Shown: positions 20,499 through 29,737 of the stretch, in pieces
Numbering within the stretch: the first letter of the stretch is position 1
How the letters are laid out: every line of letters begins with the position of its first letter
Origin: Endotrypanum monterogeii
Taxonomy: Eukaryota; Euglenozoa; Kinetoplastea; Trypanosomatida; Trypanosomatidae
Reading direction: 5' to 3'
NCBI GenBank assembly: GCA_000333855.2
Contig: CM007345.1
Coordinates: 673,527 to 737,526, forward strand
Length of the DNA stretch: 64,000 nucleotides
The notes under the pieces: model-generated
Database searches by the model: none
What the model was told of the DNA's origin: nothing
What the model saw: the letters and a program-made list of their open reading frames with translations, nothing else
Position numbers and translations under genes: made by a program

Positions 20499-21398
20499 TT
20501 AAAGATCTTCGTCCTCCTCGGAACGGAGCGCCGTCTCGTACGCATCAGGCAACACACGCAGAGGTTTTGCCTTCCCCACGCGCATCACACCCAGTATATC
20601 AAGGCCGTCAGGGTCGACATAGTAACCCTCGTGTGCCTTCTCCGCGACGCGCCATTTGAACTGCAATACCCTGGTGTAGTTGTGTCCATCCCATGGGGCG
20701 TTGCGAAGGTTCTGTTCGGCGACGTACACACGGCGGGGGTGAAGTCTCATTTTCTTCAGGCTTTGCAGCTTCTCTGGACCGCCCGCTGCCTCTACATCGT
20801 CTTCTACTCGCACCACCACGGCAATGTGTCCCGACGGGTAGGTCGGTAGGCTCACGGGGTAGATGATGGCGTCTGCTTTTCGCGGGGCGTTGAATTTTCG
20901 CTCTTCTATGTTGGCTGCCTTTTCACTGTTGTCGATGTACACCGCTGACCAATCCTGACCTGGTTTGGCGGGGTTGAAGTAGTCGACTGTTTTCCATAAC
21001 TGCTCCGTATTCTCGACGAGGCGAGGTAGAAGACCCCTGTTCCACAGAAGCCACCGCATGTAGTAGTCCATGGAAGAGTACCGGTAGGCGGTCATGACGA
21101 TGCGCGTCTCTGATGGGTCACCGCGGCGACCGTTGTCCATCGGGTCCATGATGTTGGCGTAATTGATGTAGGTTGTGAGAAACTGAGTGTTACAGTTGCT
21201 GTACGCCGGGACGTTGTCTGCAACACCGAGGAATTGCCCAAACGGGGTCACACACTCCGTTAGCGGGTCGTAGCTCGAGTACTTGCGTGGCGCTAAGCTC
21301 ACATGTTTCTCATAGTCGTAGACGGAGTAGTAGTAGAGGGAGAGGAGGCCGAAAAGCGTCGCGCACGTGCAGAGCACTACTGCATACACAAGCTTCAT
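20499..21398 (-). CDS. Membrane-anchored CHAP amidase-like protein (trypanothione synthetase amidase-domain relative)
   Basis: The protein has 299 residues. One N-terminal hydrophobic segment (~3-24) is followed by a soluble domain, so it should be a type II membrane protein or have an uncleaved signal anchor. The domain resembles the N-terminal CHAP amidase of trypanothione and glutathionylspermidine synthetases: TPFGQFLGVADNVPAYSNCN (~51-70), RWLLWNRGLL (~115-124), SGHIAVVVRVED (~179-190) and VYVAEQN (~214-220) before WDGHNYTR. The family's His (H181) and Glu (E218) are present. At the position of the catalytic Cys, in the motif Q-C-V-E-Y-A-R-R-W, this protein has S-S-M-D-Y-Y-M-R-W, so the nucleophile appears to be Ser109. 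It may be inactive or have a changed mechanism. The C terminus EDEDL is reminiscent of ER-retrieval signals such as MDDL. No ATP-grasp synthetase domain follows in the same gene. Confidence 0.85.
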   Translation of the reverse strand: MKLVYAVVLCTCATLFGLLSLYYYSVYDYEKHVSLAPRKYSSYDPLTECVTPFGQFLGVADNVPAYSNCNTQFLTTYINYANIMDPMDNGRRGDPSETRIVMTAYRYSSMDYYMRWLLWNRGLLPRLVENTEQLWKTVDYFNPAKPGQDWSAVYIDNSEKAANIEERKFNAPRKADAIIYPVSLPTYPSGHIAVVVRVEDDVEAAGGPEKLQSLKKMRLHPRRVYVAEQNLRNAPWDGHNYTRVLQFKWRVAEKAHEGYYVDPDGLDILGVMRVGKAKPLRVLPDAYETALRSEEDEDL

Positions 21399-21645
21399 GC
21401 TTAGTGTGTTTTGATCTACAAGGGGAGGGAGGGGGAATTTCGTAACAGCTGCGAGACTACGGGTATGCGTGTGAAGGTGTATTTTTTATAGCATTTACGA
21501 GAAATGGGGAAGGGGGAGAAAGTGTGTGTGGGTGAGAAACGATCAGGCGCAGTCAGAAAATTTTACAGTCCGTAGACACGGAACGACGGTTGCAGTAGTC
21601 TTTTTTTTTTTTGTAACACACACACTCACACACACACACACAGAA

Positions 21646-21689
<44 letters not shown>

Positions 21690-21811
21690 ACTGGTGGGCT
21701 TCCGCTCTACCTTTCAGACATGAACAGAGGCCTGTACTCGGTTTTGTGAGCTTCAGTTCCGGCGAGATGCACGTCCATGCACCACACCTTTCTGAATGGC
21801 CCCGCAAGAGG
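21399..21811. other. Intergenic region with (CA)n and (TA)n
   Basis: This is about 410 bases with a T run (~21600-21612), a CA tract (~21627-21642) and a long TA tract (21647-21685). No gene is seen. Confidence 0.7.
21647..21685. repeat. (TA)n microsatellite
   Basis: This is a continuous AT dinucleotide tract of about 39 bases close to the 3' end of the WDR59-like gene. Confidence 0.95.
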
Positions 21812-24694
21812 CTAATAAACGCATCGGCAGTCGCAGCCCTTCGGGCAGCACCGCACCGTTGGATCGCACCACCAGCTGCTAATGTGCTCCACGTGCCCAC
21901 CGTGTCCGCAGTGAGCGCACTGCACAACAAGGCAACCCTCCTCTCGTCGGATCTGCAGTACAGCACGCACAGTCTCTGCGCCTCTTTGGGTGCTTGTCGT
22001 GACCTGCCCAAGATGATCGCTGTATCCATTTCTCTTCCACTGCAGTGCGTTCATGTTGTTCCCCGTCGAGGTACTAGTGTGTGCGCGATGTTGCACATCT
22101 GCAAGCGGTGACACCGCCGCCGTGCTACCGCCCCCACTGACGTCTGCGTGGGTGACAGTGTTGCGGTGTAGTGACAGGCCGCACACGGCGCATATATTGA
22201 TGGGTGCATGCAGACGCCGACATAACTCCGACGATGACACAGCGCACGGCGAGAATGTGGGCATTTCGTCTCGAGCACAAACGTCATCTCTTTGCAAGTG
22301 TCTCAGTCTGCATTGGAGGGAGAAGCGCACAAGTCTCGCTTCGCACAGCAACGTGTGCTCCTGCGCAATAGCTAGCACTCGTTCTATGAAATTAAGCACG
22401 TCGATCAGCTCCCCCAAGTGTCGGCGATACAACGACACAGATAGCTCACCATCCAACACAGCCTGGGTGCTGCCCACGAGCACGGTGATGAGGGGGATGC
22501 GGCTGCGGCCGCTTCGTCCGCCACCAAAGGCCTCTGCTTGCCGCTCACTGTCGACTTGCTGCAACACACTTGGGAGCAGGAGCGAGCAGATTGCCAGCCC
22601 AGCCCAGAAAGGGAGTCGCCCATTCCGTAGTACGCGCACCGTCTCCATCAGCGCTGGCCAGAGAACCGTACTCACATACAACGCTTCCGTCGCCGGCGTG
22701 CCGACGTTCTTGGCGAGTCGTCGGAGAACCTGCAAGAGGTTGCTGACATCTGGAAGTCGCAGCGCCTTGGCAAGTTTGGCGTTCGCATGCAAGGTCTTCT
22801 CTGCCGTTTTGCCACTGAAGAAGCGCACATCTTTCCATTCACACTTGTAGTCGCTGCCGAGCACGTGGGCAGGAAGCACAAAGCACGGGAGCACCTTGTC
22901 CAACATAAACTGCGAGGTGCAGCCCACCACCGCCCCAGCCTTTGTCTTTTCGTATTCATCTGTACACTGCTGGGTATCATAAATACGGCGTAGAGACACT
23001 GGCAATCGACATGAAATAGGCTTCGCTGACGTCGCTCCAGGCACATCCACATTTCCGTCAGGGGTAGTTGTCATCATCACATGAGGCGCACGATGCGCCG
23101 GTGTCGGTGTGCCCGAGACTGCTACGTAGCCCAGAGGTAGGAGCACCGCCATGAAGCATTTGGAGGGGCGACGGCAGAAGGGGTACAGAACTGACGATTT
23201 CGGAGATGCGCCAGGTGCTACGATACCGCTGGTCGCACCGCCACCAGTTGCAGTGGCAACACCGCCTGCACCTGCCGCCTGCACTGGGGCGGGGATAGAT
23301 GCCGTCGAAGAGGTTGTACCAGTGTGAAGAGTGCCAGGCACGAGAGCACCCGAGGCGCCAGATGCCGCTATGGTCGCTTGTGAGGAAGTACCAGTCGTTG
23401 CGGTCAGTCCTGACAGCACGTTCCCAGCCAGGGGTGGAGACACAGCCGCTAGAGGGGCTGCGAGGCCGACGACAGGCGTGGCAGTAACCGCAGCACTGCC
23501 ACCACCAAAGTGTGTGCCTGTCATCGCTCGCGGCACCCGGGCTCCGCCACAGCCATAGGCCAGTGCAATGGGAGAGGGGAGAACAAGATGATGCACGTCC
23601 AGCTCCACAGTACTCCAACCACGCAGCAGTGCAGCAAAATCAAGCAGGAAGGGAAATGTTTTGCCGACGCCGCTGCTGTGCTGGTGCTCGTGACTACCCC
23701 ATCCACTTGTGTTCGTGTTGCCTCCCATCATTGCCGCCAGCGGAGCAAAGGACGGTGCCCGCGAATCCCCAGTGCTGGTGCGCGCCTCCGAAATCCAACC
23801 TAGGAGACGGCGCACCACCTCCGAGGCAACAAATGCGGTGAGCGTTGGTGTCGTCATTTCGGTGACCCTCGAGGGGACGCCGGGGCTGCCATTCGTGGCT
23901 CGTATGCTTTCGTGACCGGCGTGATGTCCTGTCGTGACAGCCCAGGAGGAGGTTGCATGGTCGTCCATACAGGCATACGCGGCCTCCTCGAACATCTTCC
24001 ACTGACACGGCTCCCTTGGATAGCGAGCAGGAAAAACGACTTCAAACACTACCGTGGCAACGATGAGCGGCAAGCCTGCAGCGTCCGAGGCTGCGGTGGC
24101 GGCGACACCCGTGCGGCTAGACGAGACACTGTCGCCGTCAAGATGAACACTGCACACCTGTGGGTGGCTCCCTGTTGTTGTTGTTGCTGCTGCTGCTGCT
24201 GCTAAGGCGTTGGCTCCGTTGTTTTTGTTTGCGGTGGCGCCGCTCGAAAGGTCAACGCCACAAAAGTTGAGAGTACTTGTTGCACTTGCGTAGTGGGCAT
24301 GCATACTCGTCGACGAAGAGGTTGGTGCGACTGCAACGGTGCGAGGCGGTGGCCCAGCATCAGCAGCTCGACCGCGATAACGACTGCGCTGCGAGAACCA
24401 TACTAGAGGCCGAGATAGCTCCAGTAGTACAGTGCAGGTGCGCTGACGCGGTCGCTGCACTGGGTTTGAAAGTACTGCATGCGTGTGCGTAGCACCAGAT
24501 GTCATTGCTTGACTGCTGCGTGACTCGCTCGAAGACGCTAACTTGCCGTGGGGTGAACCCCCAGTGAGCTCAAGTTCTTCCACACCGACCTCTGAGCCTC
24601 TTTCACTGGCGCAGAGGTTGAAGTGGAAGTCCGCCAGCTGACGTGCGACCGTCACGTCGCGCTCGACGGCAGAAAGAAATTCCTGTGAAAGCAT
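21812..24694 (-). CDS. WDR59-like RWD/RING protein lacking a WD40 propeller
   Basis: The protein has 960 residues from the first ATG at 24694; the open frame begins at a TTG at 24772. The N terminus carries an RWD-like domain: VARQLADFHFNL, a long Ser/Thr/Gly insertion, then VFEVVFPARYPREPCQW with the RWD Y-P-x-x-x-P turn. The middle (~620-810) is predicted helix (LPDVSNLLQVLRRLAKNV). The C terminus is a zinc-binding RING-type module: CAVCGLSLHR (~836), a Ser/Thr/His-rich loop, CAHCGHGGHVEHISSWW (~931) and CPKGCDCRC at the very end. That order (C-x-x-C, then CGHGGH, then CPxGCxCxC) is what I know from WDR59, a subunit of the GATOR2 complex that signals amino-acid status to TORC1. WDR59 normally begins with a WD40 propeller. 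None is encoded here or in the 1.2 kb upstream. Low-complexity insertions are long. Confidence 0.82.
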   Translation of the reverse strand: MLSQEFLSAVERDVTVARQLADFHFNLCASERGSEVGVEELELTGGSPHGKLASSSESRSSQAMTSGATHTHAVLSNPVQRPRQRTCTVLLELSRPLVWFSQRSRYRGRAADAGPPPRTVAVAPTSSSTSMHAHYASATSTLNFCGVDLSSGATANKNNGANALAAAAAATTTTGSHPQVCSVHLDGDSVSSSRTGVAATAASDAAGLPLIVATVVFEVVFPARYPREPCQWKMFEEAAYACMDDHATSSWAVTTGHHAGHESIRATNGSPGVPSRVTEMTTPTLTAFVASEVVRRLLGWISEARTSTGDSRAPSFAPLAAMMGGNTNTSGWGSHEHQHSSGVGKTFPFLLDFAALLRGWSTVELDVHHLVLPSPIALAYGCGGARVPRAMTGTHFGGGSAAVTATPVVGLAAPLAAVSPPLAGNVLSGLTATTGTSSQATIAASGASGALVPGTLHTGTTSSTASIPAPVQAAGAGGVATATGGGATSGIVAPGASPKSSVLYPFCRRPSKCFMAVLLPLGYVAVSGTPTPAHRAPHVMMTTTPDGNVDVPGATSAKPISCRLPVSLRRIYDTQQCTDEYEKTKAGAVVGCTSQFMLDKVLPCFVLPAHVLGSDYKCEWKDVRFFSGKTAEKTLHANAKLAKALRLPDVSNLLQVLRRLAKNVGTPATEALYVSTVLWPALMETVRVLRNGRLPFWAGLAICSLLLPSVLQQVDSERQAEAFGGGRSGRSRIPLITVLVGSTQAVLDGELSVSLYRRHLGELIDVLNFIERVLAIAQEHTLLCEARLVRFSLQCRLRHLQRDDVCARDEMPTFSPCAVSSSELCRRLHAPINICAVCGLSLHRNTVTHADVSGGGSTAAVSPLADVQHRAHTSTSTGNNMNALQWKRNGYSDHLGQVTTSTQRGAETVRAVLQIRREEGCLVVQCAHCGHGGHVEHISSWWCDPTVRCCPKGCDCRCVY

Positions 24695-25449
24695 TCCGCT
24701 CTCAACGATTGACTTTCTGCACAAAGGTTGGGAGGAGGAGGGGGAGGTCGCCGGGGCGGAGATATTTGGCAATTCGTGTGTTCGGCGCGCGTTACGCGGT
24801 AATAATTTAGAGTTCCCAAAGGGTGTCCCGAGATCGAGAATGGGGGAAGGAGATTAGCAAATGCGTGTGCATGCGCATGTGTTGGGGACACGTACATTGG
24901 GGCCGACGAGCGTGGGCCACCGCAAGCGAGACTACGAAGTGGAAGCACGAGAGGAGTGTGGGGTGTTCAAATGAACTAGGCCGGGCTAGATGAGGGATTT
25001 CAGACTCTCATCAGTGTTCAGGTATACCCCCCCCTCCCTTCTCTCAAACACAGACACACACAGTTGCTTTTACAACGGTTTTCCCCCTCCCCGCTGAACC
25101 TGGTGTCCCGCTCTGTACTATTTTTATCCTCGACCTTTCCCTATTCACCGACACGATTGTCACAGGATGTTGATGTTTGTCAAGAGGGCATCTGTAAAGA
25201 ACCTCCAAGTGCTAGGCAGAGAGACAATGCGGGAAACGAATGATTGAGGGGAGAAAGCATGGTGTGTGTGTGTGTGTGTGTATTTCTACTGCTTTCACAT
25301 GCCGGCCACCAAACGAAGGGGGAGGGATGCTGCGGATACTGAGTCGAGCTCCACTTGTGCACCTTGTCTCAACGTACACTACAGTAGCTAGAAAACATCC
25401 ACACCACAATTGAGAGGAGATGGAGGCACACAGCGCCCCGCTTCCCTCT

Positions 25450-25498
<49 letters not shown>

Positions 25499-25957
25499 AT
25501 GCAGGCGTGAATGCCAAATGTTCTCCTATCGACAAGCAAGCGTGTGTAGCTGCATACAGCTCAAATTCCTGCATGTAGCTCGGTGTTTGTGCGTGCTTGT
25601 GAATGAGCGAGTACGTGCATAGGGAGGGGGGGGGTAGAGTATTTACGAGGCTTCTGTGGAAAGGTTGACCTGATAGCGGCAGTCGCAAAGGCACCGTCAA
25701 ACCCTGGGTGACACCAACAACGAACGACACAAGAAAGATCCGTGAACACCCTATGTTCCCCTCAAAAGAAGAAAAGAACCATAACAGCATCAGGCACAAC
25801 TGTATTTTACCCTAGCTATGGAGCGAGACATCAGGTCTGAGACATGTGCATGGAGGGTGAGGCCCTATTTTAGATGCAACAGAGTCCCCCCTCCTTCCCT
25901 CTCTCCGCCAATGAATTTTCTTTTTTTTTTCGCATCTTCTTTTCAGAGCTCTGCCGA
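24695..25957. other. Intergenic region with (CA)n/(TA)n
   Basis: About 1.26 kb with a GT tract at ~25263-25281 and a compound CA (25450-25464) and TA (25464-25493) tract. No propeller-like coding sequence is present in any minus-strand frame, which matters for the WDR59-like neighbour. Confidence 0.65.
25450..25493. repeat. Compound (CA)n(TA)n microsatellite
   Basis: A short CA tract runs directly into a TA tract of about 30 bases. Confidence 0.95.
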
Positions 25958-26806
25958 CTAAGCAAAATCTTGAGATGGCTGCGGACCATAGACGATCTTC
26001 TCACCGAAGATGGGTCGGGTACGCCACTCATCCATGACGCGTTCTTGGACCTCGGGCTCGATGAACTTACGGTAGAACCAGGAGCGGCGCATCGAGATCT
26101 GCTTCCAGTAGTTATGGAGCCGCACCTGCGCCTTGCAGTAGAAGCTCACGAGCTGCTCCTCAGTAATTTCTAGCATCGCCGGTCCGGCACCCGAGAAGTA
26201 CATCTCCTCTGCTTGCAGCGCTGTCACCGGCTGTCCCTGGTTCTTTAATTGTTTCACTTCCTTCTCAATCGCAGCGTACAGTTCCTCGCGAAATGCTGTT
26301 GGGGGTTTGAAGTCGATGTCTGTCCACTGCCCACCGCTGTACCCTTTGATCTGGGGAAAACGTACCAAACCCTTGGTCAGATCCGGTACGTCGTCGCGGT
26401 TGATCTCGTAGAACTTAAGGTTCGGTGTGCGGGTTGAAGATTGGTGGCAGAGCATCTCAAAGACCTTTCCTACCGCATTGCACGCGGTGCAGTTGTTTTG
26501 GTGATAACGCACCACCATAACATCATCCGTTTTTGAGAAATATTCGAGTTTTGCTTTCATCTCCTCCACTGAAGTGATCGGCTTCACGCACTTCGTAGGA
26601 AAGTTTGTCCATATAGGGTTGAGGACCCTCTCATTACTGCTGGAGAGGTCACTGCGGATGCCGGCACTGTTCATCATCAGTGATTTCATTTTGTGCGACT
26701 CGGACTGGTAAAGCTCAAAATTTTTGCGTCGCGTGTTGATCTTATCCACCACTTCCTTCGCCCCGGTCTCCGGGGCGCTGAGGTGGTCAGCGCCAGGACC
26801 GTTCAT
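25958..26806 (-). CDS. Thioredoxin-fold protein with a CTAC motif
   Basis: The protein has 282 residues from the ATG at 26806; the frame continues upstream only through CA-repeat sequence. Residues ~75-185 look like a thioredoxin fold: VMVVRYHQNNCTACNAVGKV with the Cys106-Thr-Ala-Cys109 pair, a strand FYEINRDDVPDL, then VRFPQIKGYSGG with the cis-proline. The ~90-residue C-terminal extension is charged and aromatic-rich (HNYWKQISMRRSWFYRKFIEPEVQERV). No signal peptide is visible at this start. A C-x-x-C pair in the right place would allow redox chemistry, but thioredoxin-like subunits of mitochondrial ribosomes and assembly complexes also keep such pairs, so the role is open. I cannot name the family. 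Confidence 0.82.
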   Translation of the reverse strand: MNGPGADHLSAPETGAKEVVDKINTRRKNFELYQSESHKMKSLMMNSAGIRSDLSSSNERVLNPIWTNFPTKCVKPITSVEEMKAKLEYFSKTDDVMVVRYHQNNCTACNAVGKVFEMLCHQSSTRTPNLKFYEINRDDVPDLTKGLVRFPQIKGYSGGQWTDIDFKPPTAFREELYAAIEKEVKQLKNQGQPVTALQAEEMYFSGAGPAMLEITEEQLVSFYCKAQVRLHNYWKQISMRRSWFYRKFIEPEVQERVMDEWRTRPIFGEKIVYGPQPSQDFA

Positions 26807-27448
26807 CACGGCGACGTAAAGATTACTATATGTGTGTGTGTGTGTGTGTCGGGGGAGGGAGGAGCGTAGAGGACGACAAAGTGAAAAAAAAAAGGACTCA
26901 GCGAAGAGGGTCCCGACGCGGGATTGACTAATGCACAGTGCCACGAGATCGCCACGCGCTATGCGGCGACGGCGGGAGAGGGGGTAGCTGGAAGAAACAG
27001 TGGGGGACTGAGCGAGATGGATATGATGCTCCTCCTCGGTCTTTCTTCACTTTCCCCTCGTTTTTACAGCACCAGGCGCCGTAGTTGGTGTGTGAACCAG
27101 GTTCGGCACCTCCGCGATATATGCATACGAATGCTTTTTTTTTTTTTGAGGAACGTGCGTGCTGGTGTGTGGAATGGATGGATAGAGACGCACGTAGGTG
27201 TACACCAACAGGAAGATAAATTGATGGTAATGATAAGTCAATGGGCAACGTCTACACTTCCGCTGTTTAAACTGATTACATACACCCCCACACCAATACA
27301 GACACACGCACAGTATATATACACACACACCTTGAATGTTTTCTGATTGTTATCAACAGTCCGGTAATGTCATATAAATAAAAAATAAATAAATAAATAA
27401 ATATATATATATATATCTGATCATGCGTGTGTGGCGCGTTGGATAGAT

Positions 27449-27480
27449 GCCCCCTCCTCCTCCGCGGAGGAGGGGGGGGC
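27449..27480. repeat. 32-bp near-perfect GC-rich palindrome
   Basis: The arms 27449-27464 and 27465-27480 are reverse complements with a single T/G exception (27455 against 27474) and no loop. The centre is CTCCGCGGAG. It lies in a long untranslated/intergenic stretch. Confidence 0.85.
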
Positions 27481-27783
27481 TGGGAGGAGGAAAGAACAGA
27501 TGCCTCAACAGTAAAAAAAAACTTTTTCACTACATGATCTTACTACATTAGCGGCGAACACACACACACACACACACAAACGCATCTCCCTGCATAGCAC
27601 TTCATCGTACTGCATCCTCACCTCCACCCAATTCTTCTATTACACAACATACTCACAGAGAACAAACACGCGCGCAGCACAGCACTTCATCACTCTTCTT
27701 TTCTTGTATACATATGCACAGATTTTTTTTCCACTTCCATTCCAACGTTAGCTACAGCGACAACAAAATCTAAGTTCGCCTCT

Positions 27784-27785
<2 letters not shown>

Positions 27786-27814
<29 letters not shown>
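27786..27814. repeat. (CA)n microsatellite
   Basis: This is a continuous AC dinucleotide tract of about 28 bases. Confidence 0.95.
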
Positions 27815-27817
<3 letters not shown>

Positions 27818-28074
27818 AAAGCTTACTATTCTCTTTACGTCGTCATGTGTCAATGATATTTCACACACATATATATATATATATATATTACATACATATA
27901 TATGCTTGTGGTACGGTCGCTCCTTCCCTTTCTTTTCTCCGTGATTCTTCCCTCCCCCACACGCCCTTGACGAGTCCTTGCAGGCACACACACACACACA
28001 CAAGGTCGCGAGTGAGTTCAATAGAAGGGCAAGACGATTGAGTGGCCACGTACTTGGTCTCCCAAACCTAAAAG

Positions 28075-28078
<4 letters not shown>

Positions 28079-28112
<34 letters not shown>
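28079..28112. repeat. (TA)n microsatellite
   Basis: This is a continuous AT dinucleotide tract of about 34 bases. Confidence 0.95.
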
Positions 28113-28116
<4 letters not shown>

Positions 28117-29737
28117 CACGCGGTTAAGAGAAAAAAAAGGGAGAAGCGAAGGGAAAAAGGGAGGAGGAAGGGAAGGGGGTACTTGAAGGAGCTCGTGAGA
28201 GGCGGGGTGTGGCGACGAATGGAACTGAAACAAACAAACAAAACAAAACAAAACAAAAAAAAGTAGCAAACCAATTGTACATCGAAGATGAATTCCTCCA
28301 CGTATCCCATCCCACCCCCTCAATCAGACCTGGTCCACATGTTGTTCTGTGGCAAAAAAGTAAATGAAAAACACATCCCTTTTTTTTTCTCTGTTCCTTC
28401 CCCTTCGCGCCCCCGCCCCCTAAAAAAATAATAATCAAACAGCACCAACAACAAGGGAAAGAGTGCACATACATTGTAATTGGGTGTGGTAAAAGCTCTA
28501 TAACAGTCCCTATTCTGTCGGCACCGCCCACCCCTTCTTTGTTTTCGAGAAGCCCACCGCGCTCAAACACATACACAAAAAAGTGCATCTGTAAAACTAG
28601 AGCAGCATCACAATTTTCGATACAACAGCAAAAGGAGGGGTAAGGGGTGTGGCGATCTTCCACCAAATGACATCACACACAAATACGCTTTATATATAGA
28701 GAGAGAGAGAGCGAGGGCATTCCAAAAAAAAAAAAGTGGTTCAGACCGATGGGTGTGCTCCTCTCCCTAACTAATTTTCTTTTCTCAAGCACGTGAGATT
28801 GCTTCCCTCCAGCTCCCGTGTATACCTTTCCAGCGCTTGCAAGTGAGTGCGAGAGAAAACAGGGAACATAAAGAAGAAAAAGAGCAACGATACATACGCG
28901 CGCTCGTGCACACACATGGAGATACAAAAGACGGGCATCAATATTGAATTTCAAAAACCTCTCCCCAATGCCTACGAAAACAAACACACACACACACACA
29001 AAACCCACCTGCACACCCACGCATAGCCTCTGGCAACTCTTTGAAATACAGAGGCAAACCGTACACCAGATACGCACCCGCAAAGTCGAGCCAAGTGAAG
29101 AATACAGTCACCGACAGGTGCAGATGATGCGAATGTGCCAAAGGGGTTGGACTACTCCAAAAAAAAAAATATATATATATATATTTAAATAATTACAAAA
29201 GTCATTAGGGACACGTGTGTGTGTGTGTGTGTGTGCGCGCCTGCGCGGAAGCAGCGGCAGCGTGAACAAAAAAAAAAAAAGAGACGAGGGAGAAAGGATA
29301 GGGGTGGAAGGACCAGGGCAAATCAAAGGACGAGAAAGGGAGAGGCGTATCTTTGCATATATATATATATATATATATATGTGCGTGTGTGTGTACGTCC
29401 GAAAACAGGGAATTTCTCACACACTGAGCACTACATAAGAGAGCACCGCGAACATGAACAAAACACAAAAAGATGTCGGCTTCTGACTCCGTCCCCCCAG
29501 CGTTTTGTTGATAAAAAACAAAACGAGACATGAAAAAAAAAAAAGAAGGGGGATGAGGGAGGGGAGGGGAGGGGGGGGGGGCGAACTAAATCAGCAAGCC
29601 AGCAAGAAAAAGAAAAATATTCGACAGCAATGTTTCACTATACATGGATCCGATCACTGCCACCGGCCTTCACCTCCTCGTGTTTGCCAAACAAATATGC
29701 GAGTGGATGGTGAGTGCGGACAGGATCTTCTTACCGA

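Larger units (their letters stand above)
26807..29737. other. Long intergenic region, microsatellite-rich
   Basis: This is 2.9 kb without a supported gene, the longest spacer in the window. It contains AAAT repeats and TA (27370-27418), a near-perfect palindrome at 27449-27480, a CA tract (27786-27814), TA tracts at ~27869-27889 and 28079-28112, GA repeats (~28698-28712), GT (~29215-29234), TA (~29358-29380) and a G run (~29571-29581). Open frames in this stretch are translations of repeats or Phe/Ser-rich. It probably holds the long 3' UTR of the gene at 29738 and the 5' flank of the thioredoxin-fold gene. Confidence 0.6.

Noticed and set aside
20499..21398. Full trypanothione synthetase
   Set aside because: Only the amidase-like half is present, with a membrane anchor and no synthetase domain of that family.
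22053..22850. 265-codon plus-strand frame antisense to the WDR59-like gene
   Set aside because: No domain is seen, and the opposite strand has zinc-module and helical motifs.
28124..28666. 180-codon minus-strand frame in the long spacer
   Set aside because: It is Phe/Ser/Cys-rich low complexity in a repeat-dense region, with no domain.
26807..29737. snoRNA, tRNA or retroposon (SIDER/ingi type) in the long spacer
   Set aside because: I could not see box C/D, tRNA boxes, or a recognisable retroposon signature by eye; a covariance-model and repeat-library search would be needed.
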